Assembly (NCBI RefSeq): GCF_963576545.1
Contig: NW_026870498.1
Coordinates: 20,999-84,998, forward strand
Length of the DNA stretch: 64,000 bases
Source of the DNA: Limanda limanda
Taxonomy: Eukaryota; Chordata; Actinopteri; Pleuronectiformes; Pleuronectidae
Direction of reading: 5' to 3'
A program made the translations under genes and the position numbers. The notes under the pieces were generated by a model, which worked only from the letters and a program-made list of their open reading frames with translations, had not been told where the DNA came from and did no database searches. This document shows positions 25,127-38,900 of this stretch, piece after piece (positions within the stretch are counted from its first letter, which is position 1; every line of letters begins with the position of its first letter).

Positions 25127-27059
25127 GAGATATTCTTGAATAACTTTTTTTGTGAAGGTCGGAGAGACTTGGAAAGTGGTTGCATCTGGACTAATTTGGG
25201 TCCTGCAGATCGATTGGTACCATCCCCGAGCTTGTACGACCTTCGGAAGAGGTCGACCGACGAAATTCCCCCAAAATCTGAGGAGATATTCTTGAATAAC
25301 TTTTTTTGTGAAGGTCGGAGAGACTTGCAAGTAGGCTCTACCCCCACTAAATGGGGTTGCGCGCATCGATCAGTACCATCCTTGAGCTTCTCCGACTTTC
25401 GGAAGGGTTAGGGTTAGGGTTAGGGATGAAAGCACATAGGAGAAAGAGATATTCTTGAATAACTTTTTTTGTGAAGGTCGGAGAGACTTGCAAGTAGGCT
25501 CTACCCCCACTAAATGGGGTAGCGCGCATCGATCAGTACCATCCTTGAGCTTCTCCGACTTTCGGAAGGGTTAGGGTTAGGGTTAGGGATGAAAGCACAT
25601 AGGAGAAAGAGATATTCTTGAATAACTTTTTTTGTGAAGGTCGGAGAGACTTGCAAGTAGGCTCTACCCCCACTAAATGGGGTAGCGCGCATCGATCGGT
25701 ACCATCCTTGAGCTTCTCCGACTTTCGGAAGGGTTAGGGTTAGGGTTAGGGATGAAAGCACATAGGAGAAAGAGATATTCTTGAATAACTTTTTTTGTGA
25801 AGGTCGGAGAGACTTGCAAGTAGGCTCTACCCCCACTAAATGGGGTAGCGCGCATCGATCGGTACCATCCTTGAGCTTCTCCGACTTTCGGAAGGGTTAG
25901 GGTTAGGGTTAGGGATGAAAGCACATAGGAGAAAGAGATATTCTTGAATAACCTTTTTTGTGAAGGTCGGAGAGACTTGGAAAGTGGTTGCATCTGGACT
26001 ATTTTGGGTCCTGCGGATCGATTGGTACCATCCCCGAGCTTGTACGACCTTCGGAAGAGGTCGACCGACGAAATTCCCCCAAATCTGAGGAGATATTCTT
26101 GAATAACTTTTTTTGTGAAGGTCGGAGAGACTTGCAAGTAGGCTCTACCCCCACTAAATGGGGTTGCGCGCATCGATCAGTACCATCCTTGAGCTTCTCC
26201 GACTTTCGGAAGGGTTAGGGTTAGGGTTAGGGATGAAAGCACATAGGAGAAAGAGATATTCTTGAATAACTTTTTTTGTGAAGGTCGGAGAGACTTGCAA
26301 GTAGGCTCTACCCCCACTAAATGGGGTACCGCGCATCGATCGGTACCATCCTTGAGCTTCTCCGACTTTCGGAAGGGTTAGGGTTAGGGTTAGGGATGAA
26401 AGCACATAGGAGAAAGAGATATTCTTGAATAACTTTTTTTGTGAAGGTCGGAGAGACTTGCAAGTAGGCTCTACCCCCACTAAATGGGGTAGCGCGCATC
26501 GATCGGTACCATCCTTGAGCTTCTCCGACTTTCGGAAGGGTTAGGGTTAGGGTTAGGGATGAAAGCACATAGGAGAAAGAGATATTCTTGAATAACTTTT
26601 TTTGTGAAGGTCGGAGAGACTTGCAAGTAGGCTTTACCCCCACTAAATGGGGTAGCGCGCATCGATCGGTACCATCCTTGAGCTTCTCCGACTTTCGGAA
26701 GGGTTAGGGTTAGGGTTAGGGATGAAAGCACATAGGAGAAAGAGATATTCTTGAATAACTTTTTTTGTGAAGGTCGGAGAGACTTGCAAGTAGGCTCTAC
26801 CCCCACTAAATGGGGTAGCACTCATCGATCGGTACCATCCTTGAGCTTCTCCGACTTTCGGAAGGGTTAGGGTTAGGGTTAGGGATGAAAGCACATAGGA
26901 GAAAGAGATATTCTTGAATTACTTTTTTTGTGAAGGTCGGAGAGACTTGGAAAGTGGTTGCATCTGGACTAATTTGGGTCCTGCGGATCGATTGGTACCA
27001 TCCCCGAGCTTGTACGACCTTCGGAAGAGGTCGACCGACGAAATTCCCCCAAATCTGAG

Positions 27060-30000
27060 GAGATATTCTTGAATAACTTTTTTTGTGAAGGTCGGAGAGA
27101 CTTGCAAGTAGGCTCTACCCCCACTAAATGGGGTAGCGCGCATCGATCGGTACCATCCTTGAGCTTCTCCGACTTTCGGAAGGGTTAGGGTTAGGGTTAG
27201 GGATGAAAGCACATAGGAGAAAGAGATATTCTTGAATAACTTTTTTTGTGAAGGTCGGAGAGACTTGCAAGTAGGCTCTACCCCCACTAAATGGGGTAGC
27301 GCGCATCGATCGGTACCATCCTTGAGCTTCTCCGACTTTCGGAAGGGTTAGGGTTAGGGTTAGGGATGAAAGCACATAGGAGAAAGAGATATTCTTGAAT
27401 AACTTTTTTTGTGAAGGTCGGAGAGACTTGGAAAGTGGTTGCATCTGGACTAATTTGGGTCCTGCGGATCGATTGGTACCATCCCCGAGCTTGTACGACC
27501 TTCGGAAGAGGTCGACCGACGAAATTCCCCCAAATCTGAGGAGATATTCTTGAATAACTTTTTTTGTGAAGGTCGGAGAGACTTGCAAGTAGGCTCTACT
27601 CCCACTAAATGGGGTTGCGCGCATCGATCAGTACCATCCTTGAGCTTCTCCGACTTTCGGAAGGGTTAGGGTTAGGGTTAGGGATGAAAGCACATAGGAG
27701 AAAGAGATATTCTTGAATAACTTTTTTTGTGAAGGTCGGAGAGACTTGCAAGTAGGCTCTACCCCCACTAAATGGGGTAGCGCGCATCGATCGGTACCAT
27801 CCTTGAGCTTCTCCGACTTTCGGAAGGGTTAGGGTTAGGGTTAGGGATGAAAGCACATAGGAGAAAGAGATATTCTTGAATAACTTTTTTTGTGAAGGTC
27901 TGAGAGACTTGCAAGTAGGCTCTACCCCCACTAAATGGGGTAACGCGCATCGATCGGTACCATCCTTGAGCTTCTCCGACTTTCGGAAGGGTTAGGGTTA
28001 GGGTTAGGGATGAAAGCACATAGGAGAAAGAGATATTCTTGAATAACTTTTTTTGTGAAGGTCGGAGAGACTTGCAAGTAGGCTCTACCCCCACTAAATG
28101 GGGTAGCGCGCATCGATCGGTACCATCCTTGAGCTTCTCCGACTTTCGGAAGGGTTAGGGTTAGGGTTAGGGATGAAAGCACATAGGAGAAAGAGATATT
28201 CTTGAATAACTTTTTTTGTGAAGGTCGGAGAGACTTGCAAGTAGGCTCTACCCCCACTAAATGGGGTAGCGCGCATCGATCGGTACCATCCTTGAGCTTC
28301 TCCGACTTTCGGAAGGGTTAGGGTTAGGGTTAGGGATGAAAGCACATAGGAGAAAGAGATATTCTTGAATAACTTTTTTTGTGAAGGTCGGAGAGACTTG
28401 CAAGTAGGCTCTACCCCCACTAAATGGGGTAGCGCGCATCGATCGGTACCATCCTTGAGCTTCTCCGACTTTTGGAAGGGTTAGGGTTAGGGTTAGGGAT
28501 GAAAGCACATAGGAGAAAGAGATATTCTTGAATAACTTTTTTTGTGAAGGTCGGAGAGACTTGGAAAGTGGTTGCATCTGGACTAATTTGGGTCCTGCGG
28601 ATCGATTGGTACCATCCCCGAGCTTGTACGACCTTCGGAAGAGGTCGACCGACGAAATTCCCCCAAATCTGAGGAGATATTCTTGAATAACTTTTTTTGT
28701 GAAGGTCGGAGAGACTTGCAAGTAGGCTCTACCCCCACTAAATGGGGTAGCGCGCATCGATCGGTACCATCCTTGAGCTTCTCCGACTTTCGGAAGGGTT
28801 AGGGTTAGGGATGAAAGCACATAGGAGAAAGAGATATTCTTGAATAACTTTTTTTGTGAAGGTCGGAGAGACTTGCAAGTAGGCTCTACCCCCACTAAAT
28901 GGGGTAGCGCGCATCGATCGGTACCATCCTTGAGCTTCTCCGACTTTCGGAAGGGTTAGGGTTAGGGTTAGGGATGAAAGCACATAGGAGAAAGAGATAT
29001 TCTTGAATAACTTTTTTTGTGAAGGTCGGAGAGACTTGGAAAGTGGTTGCATCTGGACTAATTTGGGTCCTGCGGATCGATTGGTACCATCCCCGAGCTT
29101 GTACGACCTTCGGAAGAGGTCGACCGACGAAATTCCCCCAAATCTGAGGAGATATTCTTGAATAACTTTTTTTGTGAAGGTCGGAGAGACTTGCAAGTAG
29201 GCTCTACCCCCACTAAATGGGGTTGCGCGCATCGATCAGTACCATCCTTGAGCTTCTCCGACTTTCGGAAGGGTTAGGGTTAGGGTTAGGGATGAAAGCA
29301 CATAGGAGAAAGAGATATTCTTGAATAACTTTTTTTGTGAAGGTCGGAGAGACTTGCAAGTAGGCTCTACCCCCACTAAATGGGGTAGCGCGCATCGATC
29401 GGTACCATCCTTGAGCTTCTCCGACTTTCGGAAGGGTTAGGGTTAGGGTTAGGGATGACAGCACATAGGAGAAAGAGATATTCTTGAATAACTTTTTTTG
29501 TGAAGGTCGGAGAGACTTGGAAAGTGGTTGCATCTGGACTAATTTGGGTCCTGCGGATCGATTGGTACCATCCCCGAGCTTGTACGACCTTCGGAAGAGG
29601 TCGACCGACGAAATTCCCCCAAATCTGAGGAGATATTCTTGAATAACTTTTTTTGTGAAGGTCGGAGAGACTTGCAAGTAGGCTCTACCCCCACTAAATG
29701 GGGTAGCGCGCATCGATCGGTACCATCCTTGAGCTTCTCCGACTTTCGGAAGGGTTAGGGTTAGGGTTAGGGATGAAAGCACATAGGAGAAAGAGATATT
29801 CTTGAATAACTTTTTTTGTGAAGGTCGGAGAGACTTGCAAGTAGGCTCTACCCCCACTAAATGGGGTAGCGCGCATCGATCGGTACCATCCTTGAGCTTC
29901 TCCGACTTTCGGAAGGGTTAGGGTTAGGGTTAGGGATGAAAGCACATAGGAGAAAGAGATATTCTTGAATAACTTTTTTTGTGAAGGTCGGAGAGACTTG

Positions 30001-33000
30001 GAAAGTGGTTGCATCTGGACTAATTTGGGTCCTGCGGATCGATTGGTACCATCCCCGAGCTTGTACGACCTTCGGAAGAGGTCGACCGACGAAATTCCCC
30101 CAAATCTGAGGAGATATTCTTGAATAACTTTTTTTGTGAAGGTCGGAGAGACTTGCAAGTAGGCTCTACTCCCACTAAATGGGGTTGCGCGCATCGATCA
30201 GTACCATCCTTGAGCTTCTCCGACTTTCGGAAGGGTTAGGGTTAGGGTTAGGGATGAAAGCACATAGGAGAAAGAGATATTCTTGAATAACTTTTTTTGT
30301 GAAGGTCGGAGAGACTTGCAAGTAGGCTCTACCCCCACTAAATGGGGTAGCGCGCATCGATCGGTACCATCCTTGAGCTTCTCCGACTTTCGGAAGGGTT
30401 AGGGTTAGGGTTAGGGATGAAAGCACATAGGAGAAAGAGATATTCTTGAATAACTTTTTTTGTGAAGGTCTGAGAGACTTGCAAGTAGGCTCTACCCCCA
30501 CTAAATGGGGTAACGCGCATCGATCGGTACCATCCTTGAGCTTCTCCGACTTTCGGAAGGGTTAGGGTTAGGGTTAGGGATGAAAGCACATAGGAGAAAG
30601 AGATATTCTTGAATAACTTTTTTTGTGAAGGTCGGAGAGACTTGCAAGTAGGCTCTACCCCCACTAAATGGGGTAGCGCGCATCGATCGGTACCATCCTT
30701 GAGCTTCTCCGACTTTCGGAAGGGTTAGGGTTAGGGTTAGGGATGAAAGCACATAGGAGAAAGAGATATTCTTGAATAACTTTTTTTGTGAAGGTCGGAG
30801 AGACTTGCAAGTAGGCTCTACCCCCACTAAATGGGGTAGCGCGCATCGATCGGTACCATCCTTGAGCTTCTCCGACTTTCGGAAGGGTTAGGGTTAGGGT
30901 TAGGGATGAAAGCACATAGGAGAAAGAGATATTCTTGAATAACTTTTTTTGTGAAGGTCGGAGAGACTTGCAAGTAGGCTCTACCCCCACTAAATGGGGT
31001 AGCGCGCATCGATCGGTACCATCCTTGAGCTTCTCCGACTTTTGGAAGGGTTAGGGTTAGGGTTAGGGATGAAAGCACATAGGAGAAAGAGATATTCTTG
31101 AATAACTTTTTTTGTGAAGGTCGGAGAGACTTGGAAAGTGGTTGCATCTGGACTAATTTGGGTCCTGCGGATCGATTGGTACCATCCCCGAGCTTGTACG
31201 ACCTTCGGAAGAGGTCGACCGACGAAATTCCCCCAAATCTGAGGAGATATTCTTGAATAACTTTTTTTGTGAAGGTCGGAGAGACTTGCAAGTAGGCTCT
31301 ACCCCCACTAAATGGGGTTGCGCGCATCGATCAGTACCATCCTTGAGCTTCTCCGACTTTCGGAAGGGTTAGGGTTAGGGTTAGGGATGAAAGCACATAG
31401 GAGAAAGAGATATTCTTGAATAACTTTTTTTGTGAAGGTCGGAGAGACTTGCAAGTAGGCTCTACCCCCACTAAATGGGGTAGCGCGCATCGATCGGTAC
31501 CATCCTTGAGCTTCTCCGACTTTCGGAAGGGTTAGGGTTAGGGTTAGGGATGAAAGCACATAGGAGAAAGAGATATTCTTGAATAACTTTTTTTGTGAAG
31601 GTCGGAGAGACTTGCAAGTAGGCTCTACCCCCACTAAATGGGGTAGCGCGCATCGATCGGTACCATCCTTGAGCTTCTCCGACTTTCGGAAGGGTTAGGG
31701 TTAGGGTTAGGGATGAAAGCACATAGGAGAAAGAGATATTCTTGAATAACTTTTTTTGTGAAGGTCGGAGAGACTTGCAAGTAGGCTCTACCCCCACTAA
31801 ATGGGGTAGCGCGCATCGATCGGTACCATCCTTGAGCTTCTCCGACTTTCGGAAGGGTTAGGGTTAGGGTTAGGGATGAAAGCACATAGGAGAAAGAGAT
31901 ATTCTTGAATAACTTTTTTTGTGAAGGTCGGAGAGACTTGCAAGTAGGCTCTACCCCCACTAAATGGGGTAGCGCGCATCGATCGGTACCATTCTTGAGC
32001 TTCTCCGACTTTCGGAAGGGTTAGGGTTAGGGTTAGGGATGAAAGCACATAGGAGAAAGAGATATTCTTGAATAACTTTTTTTGTGAAGGTCGGAGAGAC
32101 TTGCAAGTAGGCTCTACCCCCACTAAATGGGGTAGCGCGCATCGATCGGTACCATCCTTGAGCTTCTCCGACTTTCGGAAGGGTTAGGGTTAGGGTTAGG
32201 GATGAAAGCACATAGGAGAAAGAGATATTCTTGAATAACTTTTTTTGTGAAGGTCGGAGAGACTTGGAAAGTGGTTGCATCTGGACTAATTTGGGTCCTG
32301 CGGATCGATTGGTACCATCCCCGAGCTTGTACGACCTTCGGAAGAGGTCGACCGACGAAATTCCCCCAAATCTGAGGAGATATTCTTGAATAACTTTTTT
32401 TGTGAAGGTCGGAGAGACTTGCAAGTAGGCTCTACCCCCACTAAATGGGGTAGCGCGCATCGATCGGTACCATCCTTGAGCTTCTCCGACTTTCGGAAGG
32501 GTTAGGGTTAGGGTTAGGGATGAAAGCACATAGGAGAAAGAGATATTCTTGAATAACTTTTTTTGTGAAGGTCGGAGAGACTTGCAAGTAGGCTCTACCC
32601 CCACTAAATGGGGTAGCGCGCATCGATCGGTACCATCCTTGAGCTTCTCCGACTTTCGGAAGGGTTAGGGTTAGGGTTAGGGATGAAAGCACATAGGAGA
32701 AAGAGATATTCTTGAATAACTTTTTTTGTGAAGGTCGGAGAGACTTGCAAGTAGGCTCTACCCCCACTAAATGGGGTAGCGCGCATCGATCGGTACCATC
32801 CTTGAGCTTCTCCGACTTTCGGAAGGGTTAGGGTTAGGGTTAGGGATGAAAGCACATAGGAGAAAGAGATATTCTTGAATAACTTTTTTTGTGAAGGTCG
32901 GAGAGACTTGCAAGTAGGCTCTACCCCCACTAAATGGGGTAGCGCGCATCGATCGGTACCATCCTTGAGCTTCTCCGACTTTCGGAAGGGTTAGGGTTAG

Positions 33001-35924
33001 GGTTAGGGATGAAAGCACATAGGAGAAAGAGATATTCTTGAATAACTTTTTTTGTGAAGGTCGGAGAGACTTGCAAGTAGGCTCTACCCCCACTAAATGG
33101 GGTAGCGCGCATCGATCGGTACCATCCTTGAGCTTCTCCGACTTTCGGAAGGGTTAGGGTTAGGGTTAGGGATGAAAGCACATAGGAGAAAGAGATATTC
33201 TTGAATAACTTTTTTTGTGAAGGTCGGAGAGACTTGGAAAGTGGTTGCATCTGGACTAATTTGGGTCCTGCGGATCGATTGGTACCATCCCCGAGCTTGT
33301 ACGACCTTCGGAAGAGGTCGACCGACGAAATTCCCCCAAATCTGAGGAGATATTCTTGAATAACTTTTTTTGTGAAGGTCGGAGAGACTTGCAAGTAGGC
33401 TCTACCCCCACTAAATGGGGTTGCGCGCATCGATCAGTACCATCCTTGAGCTTCTCCGACTTTCGGAAGGGTTAGGGTTAGGGTTAGGGATGAAAGCACA
33501 TAGGAGAAAGAGATATTCTTAAATAACTTTTTTTGTGAAGGTCGGAGAGACTTGCAAGTAGGCTCTACCCCCACTAAATGGGGTAGCGCGCATCGATCGG
33601 TACCATCCTTGAGCTTCTCCGACTTTCGGAAGGGTTAGGGTTAGGGTTAGGGATGAAAGCACATAGGAGAAAGAGATATTCTTGAATAACTTTTTTTGTG
33701 AAGGTCGGAGAGACTTGCAAGTAGGCTCTACCCCCACTAAATGGGGTAGCGCGCATCGATCGGTACCATCCTTGAGCTTCTCCGACTTTCGGAAGGGTTA
33801 GGGTTAGGGTTAGGGATGAAAGCACATAGGAGAAAGAGATATTCTTGAATAACTTTTTTTGTGAAGGTCGGAGAGACTTGCAAGTAGGCTCTACCCCCAC
33901 TAAATGGGGTAGCGCGCATCGATCGGTACCATCCTTGAGCTTCTCCGACTTTCGGAAGGGTTAGGGTTAGGGTTAGGGATGAAAGCACATAGGAGAAAGA
34001 GATATTCTTGAATAACTTTTTTTGTGAAGGTCGGAGAGACTTGCAAGTAGGCTCTACCCCCACTAAATGGGGTAGCGCGCATCGATCGGTACCATCCTTG
34101 AGCTTCTCCGACTTTCGGAAGGGTTAGGGTTAGGGTTAGGGATGAAAGCACATAGGAGAAAGAGATATTCTTGAATAACTTTTTTTGTGAAGGTCGGAGA
34201 GACTTGCAAGTAGGCTCTACCCCCACTAAATGGGGTAGCGCGCATCGATCGGTACCATCCTTGAGCTTCTCCGACTTTCGGAAGGGTTAGGGTTAGGGAT
34301 GAAAGCACATAGGAGAAAGAGATATTCTTGAATAACTTTTTTTGTGAAGGTCGGAGAGACTTGGAAAGTGGTTGCATCTGGACTAATTTGGGTCCTGCGG
34401 ATCGATTGGTACCATCCCCGAGCTTGTACGACCTTCGGAAGAGGTCGACCGACGAAATTCCCCCAAATCTGAGGAGATATTCTTGAATAACTTTTTTTGT
34501 GAAGGTCGGAGAGACTTGCAAGTAGGCTCTACCCCCACTAAATGGGGTAGCGCGCATCGATTGGTACCATCCTTGAGCTTCTCCGACTTTCGGAAGGGTT
34601 AGGGTTAGGGTTAGGGATGAAAGCACATAGGAGAAAGAGATATTCTTGAATAACTTTTTTTGTGAAGGTCGGAGAGACTTGCAAGTAGGCTCTACCCCCA
34701 CTAAATGGGGTAGCGCGCATCGATCGGTACCATCCTTGAGCTTCTCCGACTTTCGGAAGGGTTAGGGTTAGGGTTAGGGATGAAAGCACATAGGAGAAAG
34801 AGATATTCTTGAATAACTTTTTTTGTGAAGGTCGGAGAGACTTGGAAAGTGGTTGCATCTGGACTAATTTGGGTCCTGCGGATCGATTGGTACCATCCCC
34901 GAGCTTGTACGACCTTCGGAAGAGGTCGACCGACGAAATTCCCCCAAATCTGAGGAGATATTCTTGAATAACTTTTTTTGTGAAGGTCGGAGAGACTTGC
35001 AAGTAGGCTCTACCCCCACTAAATGGGGTTGCGCGCATCGATCAGTACCATCCTTGAGCTTCTCCGACTTTCGGAAGGGTTAGGGTTAGGGTTAGGGATG
35101 AAAGCACATAGGAGAAAGAGATATTCTTGAATAACTTTTTTTGTGAAGGTCGGAGAGACTTGCAAGTAGGCTCTACCCCCACTAAATGGGGTAGCGCGCA
35201 TCGATCGGTACCATCCTTGAGCTTCTCCGACTTTCGGAAGGGTTAGGGTTAGGGTTAGGGATGAAAGCACATAGGAGAAAGAGATATTCTTGAATAACTT
35301 TTTTTGTGAAGGTCGGAGAGACTTGCAAGTAGGCTCTACCCCCACTAAATGGGGTAGCGCGCATCGATCGGTACCATCCTTGAGCTTCTCCGACTTTCGG
35401 AAGGGTTAGGGTTAGGGTTAGGGATGAAAGCACATAGGAGAAAGAGATATTCTTGAATAACTTTTTTTTTGAAGGTCGGAGAGACTTGCAAGTAGGCTCT
35501 ACCCCCACTAAATGGGGCAGCGCGCATCGATCGGTACCATTCTTGAGCTTCTCCGACTTTCGGAAGGGTTAGGGTTAGGGTTAGGGATGAAAGCACATAG
35601 GAGAAAGAGATATTCTTGAATAACTTTTTTTGTGAAGGTCGGAGAGACTTGCAAGTAGGCTCTACCCCCACTAAATGGGGTAGCGCGCATCGATCGGTAC
35701 CATCCTTGAGCTTCTCCGACTTTCGGAAGGGTTAGGGTTAGGGTTAGGGATGAAAGCACATAGGAGAAAGAGATATTCTTGAATAACTTTTTTTGTGAAG
35801 GTCGGAGAGACTTGGAAAGTGGTTGCATCTGGACTAATTTGGGTCCTGCGGATCGATTGGTACCATCCCCGAGCTTGTACGACCTTCGGAAGAGGTCGAC
35901 CGACGAAATTCCCCCAAATCTGAG
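27060..35924 (+). repeat. Block V: segmental duplication with 2,570-bp offset
   Basis: B starts: 27386, 28519, 28994, 29475, 29956, 31089, 32222, 33192, 34319, 34800, 35770. A runs: 2, 6, 2, 2, 2, 6, 6, 5, 6, 2, 5. The 1,614-bp segment 27060-28673 recurs at 29630-31243 with the same rare changes in register: CTACTCCCAC at about 27597 and 30167, GGTCTGAGAG at about 27900 and 30470, GTAACGCGC at about 27942 and 30512, and CTTTTGGAAG at about 28470 and 31040. Short A monomers are at 28674 and 34162. The A at 35444 combines a T9 run with the GGGGCAG and CCATTCTTG alleles. Confidence 0.93.
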
Positions 35925-38900
35925 GAGATATTCTTGAATAACTTTTTTTGTGAAGGTCGGAGAGACTTGCAAGTAGGCTCTACCCCCACTAAATGGGGTA
36001 GCGCGCATCGATCGGTACCATCCTTGAGCTTCTCCGACTTTCGGAAGGGTTAGGGTTAGGGATGAAAGCACATAGGAGAAAGAGATATTCTTGAATAACT
36101 TTTTTTGTGAAGGTCGGAGAGACTTGCAAGTAGGCTCTACCCCCACTAAATGGGGTAGCGCGCATCGATCGGTACCATCCTTGAGCTTCTCCGACTTTCG
36201 GAAGGGTTAGGGTTAGGGTTAGGGATGAAAGCACATAGGAGAAAGAGATATTCTTGAATAACTTTTTTTGTGAAGGTCGGAGAGACTTGGAAAGTGGTTG
36301 CATCTGGACTAATTTGGGTCCTGCGGATCGATTGGTACCATCCCCGAGCTTGTACGACCTTTGGAAGAGGTCGACCGACGAAATTCCCCCAAATCTGAGG
36401 AGATATTCTTGAATAACTTTTTTTGTGAAGGTCGGAGAGACTTGCAAGTAGGCTCTACCCCCACTAAATGGGGTTGCGCGCATCGATCAGTACCATCCTT
36501 GAGCTTCTCCGACTTTCGGAAGGGTTAGGGTTAGGGTTAGGGATGAAAGCACATAGGAGAAAGAGATATTCTTGAATAACTTTTTTTGTGAAGGTCGGAG
36601 AGACTTGCAAGTAGGCTCTACCCCCACTAAATGGGGTAGCGCACATCGATCGGTACCATCCTTGAGCTTCTCCGACTTTCGGAAGGGTTAGGGTTAGGGT
36701 TAGGGATGAAAGCACATAGGAGAAAGAGATATTCTTGAATAACTTTTTTTGTGAAGGTCGGAGAGACTTGCAAGTAGGCTCTACCCCCACTAAATGGGGT
36801 AGCGCGCATCGATCGGTACCATCCTTGAGCTTCTCCGACTTTCGGAAGGGTTAGGGTTAGGGTTAGGGATGAAAGCACATAGGAGAAAGAGATATTCTTG
36901 AATAACTTTTTTTGTGAAGGTCGGAGAGACTTGGAAAGTGGTTGCATCTGGACTAATTTGGGTCCTGCGGATCGATTGGTACCATCCCCGAGCTTGTACG
37001 ACCTTCGGAAGAGGTCGACCGACGAAATTCCCCCAAATCTGAGGAGATATTCTTGAATAACTTTTTTTGTGAAGGTCGGAGAGACTTGCAAGTAGGCTCT
37101 ACCCCCACTAAATGGGGTAGCGCGCATCGATCGGTACCATCCTTGAGCTTCTCCGACTTTCGGAAGGGTTAGGGTTAGGGATGAAAGCACATAGGAGAAA
37201 GAGATATTCTTGAATAACTTTTTTTGTGAAGGTCGGAGAGACTTGCAAGTAGGCTCTACCCCCACTAAATGGGGTAGCGCGCATCGATCGGTACCATCCT
37301 TGAGCTTCTCCGACTTTCGGAAGGGTTAGGGTTAGGGTTAGGGATGAAAGCACATAGGAGAAAGAGATATTCTTGAATAACTTTTTTTGTGAAGGTCGGA
37401 GAGACTTGGAAAGTGGTTGCATCTGGACTAATTTGGGTCCTGCGGATCGATTGGTACCATCCCCGAGCTTGTACGACCTTCGGAAGAGGTCGACCGACGA
37501 AATTCCCCCAAATCTGAGGAGATATTCTTGAATAACTTTTTTTGTGAAGGTCGGAGAGACTTGCAAGTAGGCTCTACCCCCACTAAATGGGGTTGCGCGC
37601 ATCGATCAGTACCATCCTTGAGCTTCTCCGACTTTCGGAAGGGTTAGGGTTAGGGTTAGGGATGAAAGCACATAGGAGAAAGAGATATTCTTGAATAACT
37701 TTTTTTGTGAAGGTCGGAGAGACTTGCAAGTAGGCTCTACCCCCACTAAATGGGGTAGCGCACATCGATCGGTACCATCCTTGAGCTTCTCCGACTTTCG
37801 GAAGGGTTAGGGTTAGGGTTAGGGATGAAAGCACATAGGAGAAAGAGATATTCTTGAATAACTTTTTTTGTGAAGGTCGGAGAGACTTGCAAGTAGGCTC
37901 TACCCCCACTAAATGGGGTAGCGCGCATCGATCGGTACCATCCTTGAGCTTCTCCGACTTTCGGAAGGGTTAGGGTTAGGGTTAGGGATGAAAGCACATA
38001 GGAGAAAGAGATATTCTTGAATAACTTTTTTTGTGAAGGTCGGAGAGACTTGGAAAGTGGTTGCATCTGGACTAATTTGGGTCCTGCGGATCGATTGGTA
38101 CCATCCCCGAGCTTGTACGACCTTCGGAAGAGGTCGACCGACGAAATTCCCCCAAATCTGAGGAGATATTCTTGAATAACTTTTTTTGTGAAGGTCGGAG
38201 AGACTTGCAAGTAGGCTCTACCCCCACTAAATGGGGTAGCGCGCATCGATCGGTACCATCCTTGAGCTTCTCCGACTTTCGGAAGGGTTAGGGTTAGGGA
38301 TGAAAGCACATAGGAGAAAGAGATATTCTTGAATAACTTTTTTTGTGAAGGTCGGAGAGACTTGCAAGTAGGCTCTACCCCCACTAAATGGGGTAGCGCG
38401 CATCGATCGGTACCATCCTTGAGCTTCTCCGACTTTCGGAAGGGTTAGGGTTAGGGTTAGGGATGAAAGCACATAGGAGAAAGAGATATTCTTGAATAAC
38501 TTTTTTTGTGAAGGTCGGAGAGACTTGGAAAGTGGTTGCATCTGGACTAATTTGGGTCCTGCGGATCGATTGGTACCATCCCCGAGCTTGTACGACCTTC
38601 GGAAGAGGTCGACCGACGAAATTCCCCCAAATCTGAGGAGATATTCTTGAATAACTTTTTTTGTGAAGGTCGGAGAGACTTGCAAGTAGGCTCTACCCCC
38701 ACTAAATGGGGTTGCGCGCATCGATCAGTACCATCCTTGAGCTTCTCCGACTTTCGGAAGGGTTAGGGTTAGGGTTAGGGATGAAAGCACATAGGAGAAA
38801 GAGATATTCTTGAATAACTTTTTTTGTGAAGGTCGGAGAGACTTGCAAGTAGGCTCTACCCCCACTAAATGGGGTAGCGCACATCGATCGGTACCATCCT

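Larger units (their letters stand above)
18033..27059 (+). repeat. Block IV: four units of about 2.25 kb
   Basis: Units are 18033-20291 (A runs 2-5-4), 20292-22550 (2-4-5), 22551-24800 (2-2-2-4) and 24801-27059 (2-4-5); lengths are 2259, 2259, 2250 and 2259 bp. B starts: 18359, 19330, 20137, 20618, 21426, 22396, 22877, 23358, 23839, 24646, 25127, 25935, 26905. The units at 18033, 20292 and 24801 begin with an A reading CCCCAACTAAA followed two monomers later by a 156-bp B. The units at 20292 and 24801, 4,509 bp apart, also share a B with GGACTATTTTGGG and an A with GGCTTTACC. The later copy has private changes, for example a broken telomere tract and GTACCGCGC at 26329. Confidence 0.93.

Noticed and set aside
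34474..34636. Conversion of A by B at site 89 (CGATTGG in A at 34474, 40882, 47811, 50868)
   Set aside because: The base matches B, but it is one CpG transition with no neighbouring B-specific base, so ordinary mutation followed by HOR copying explains it.
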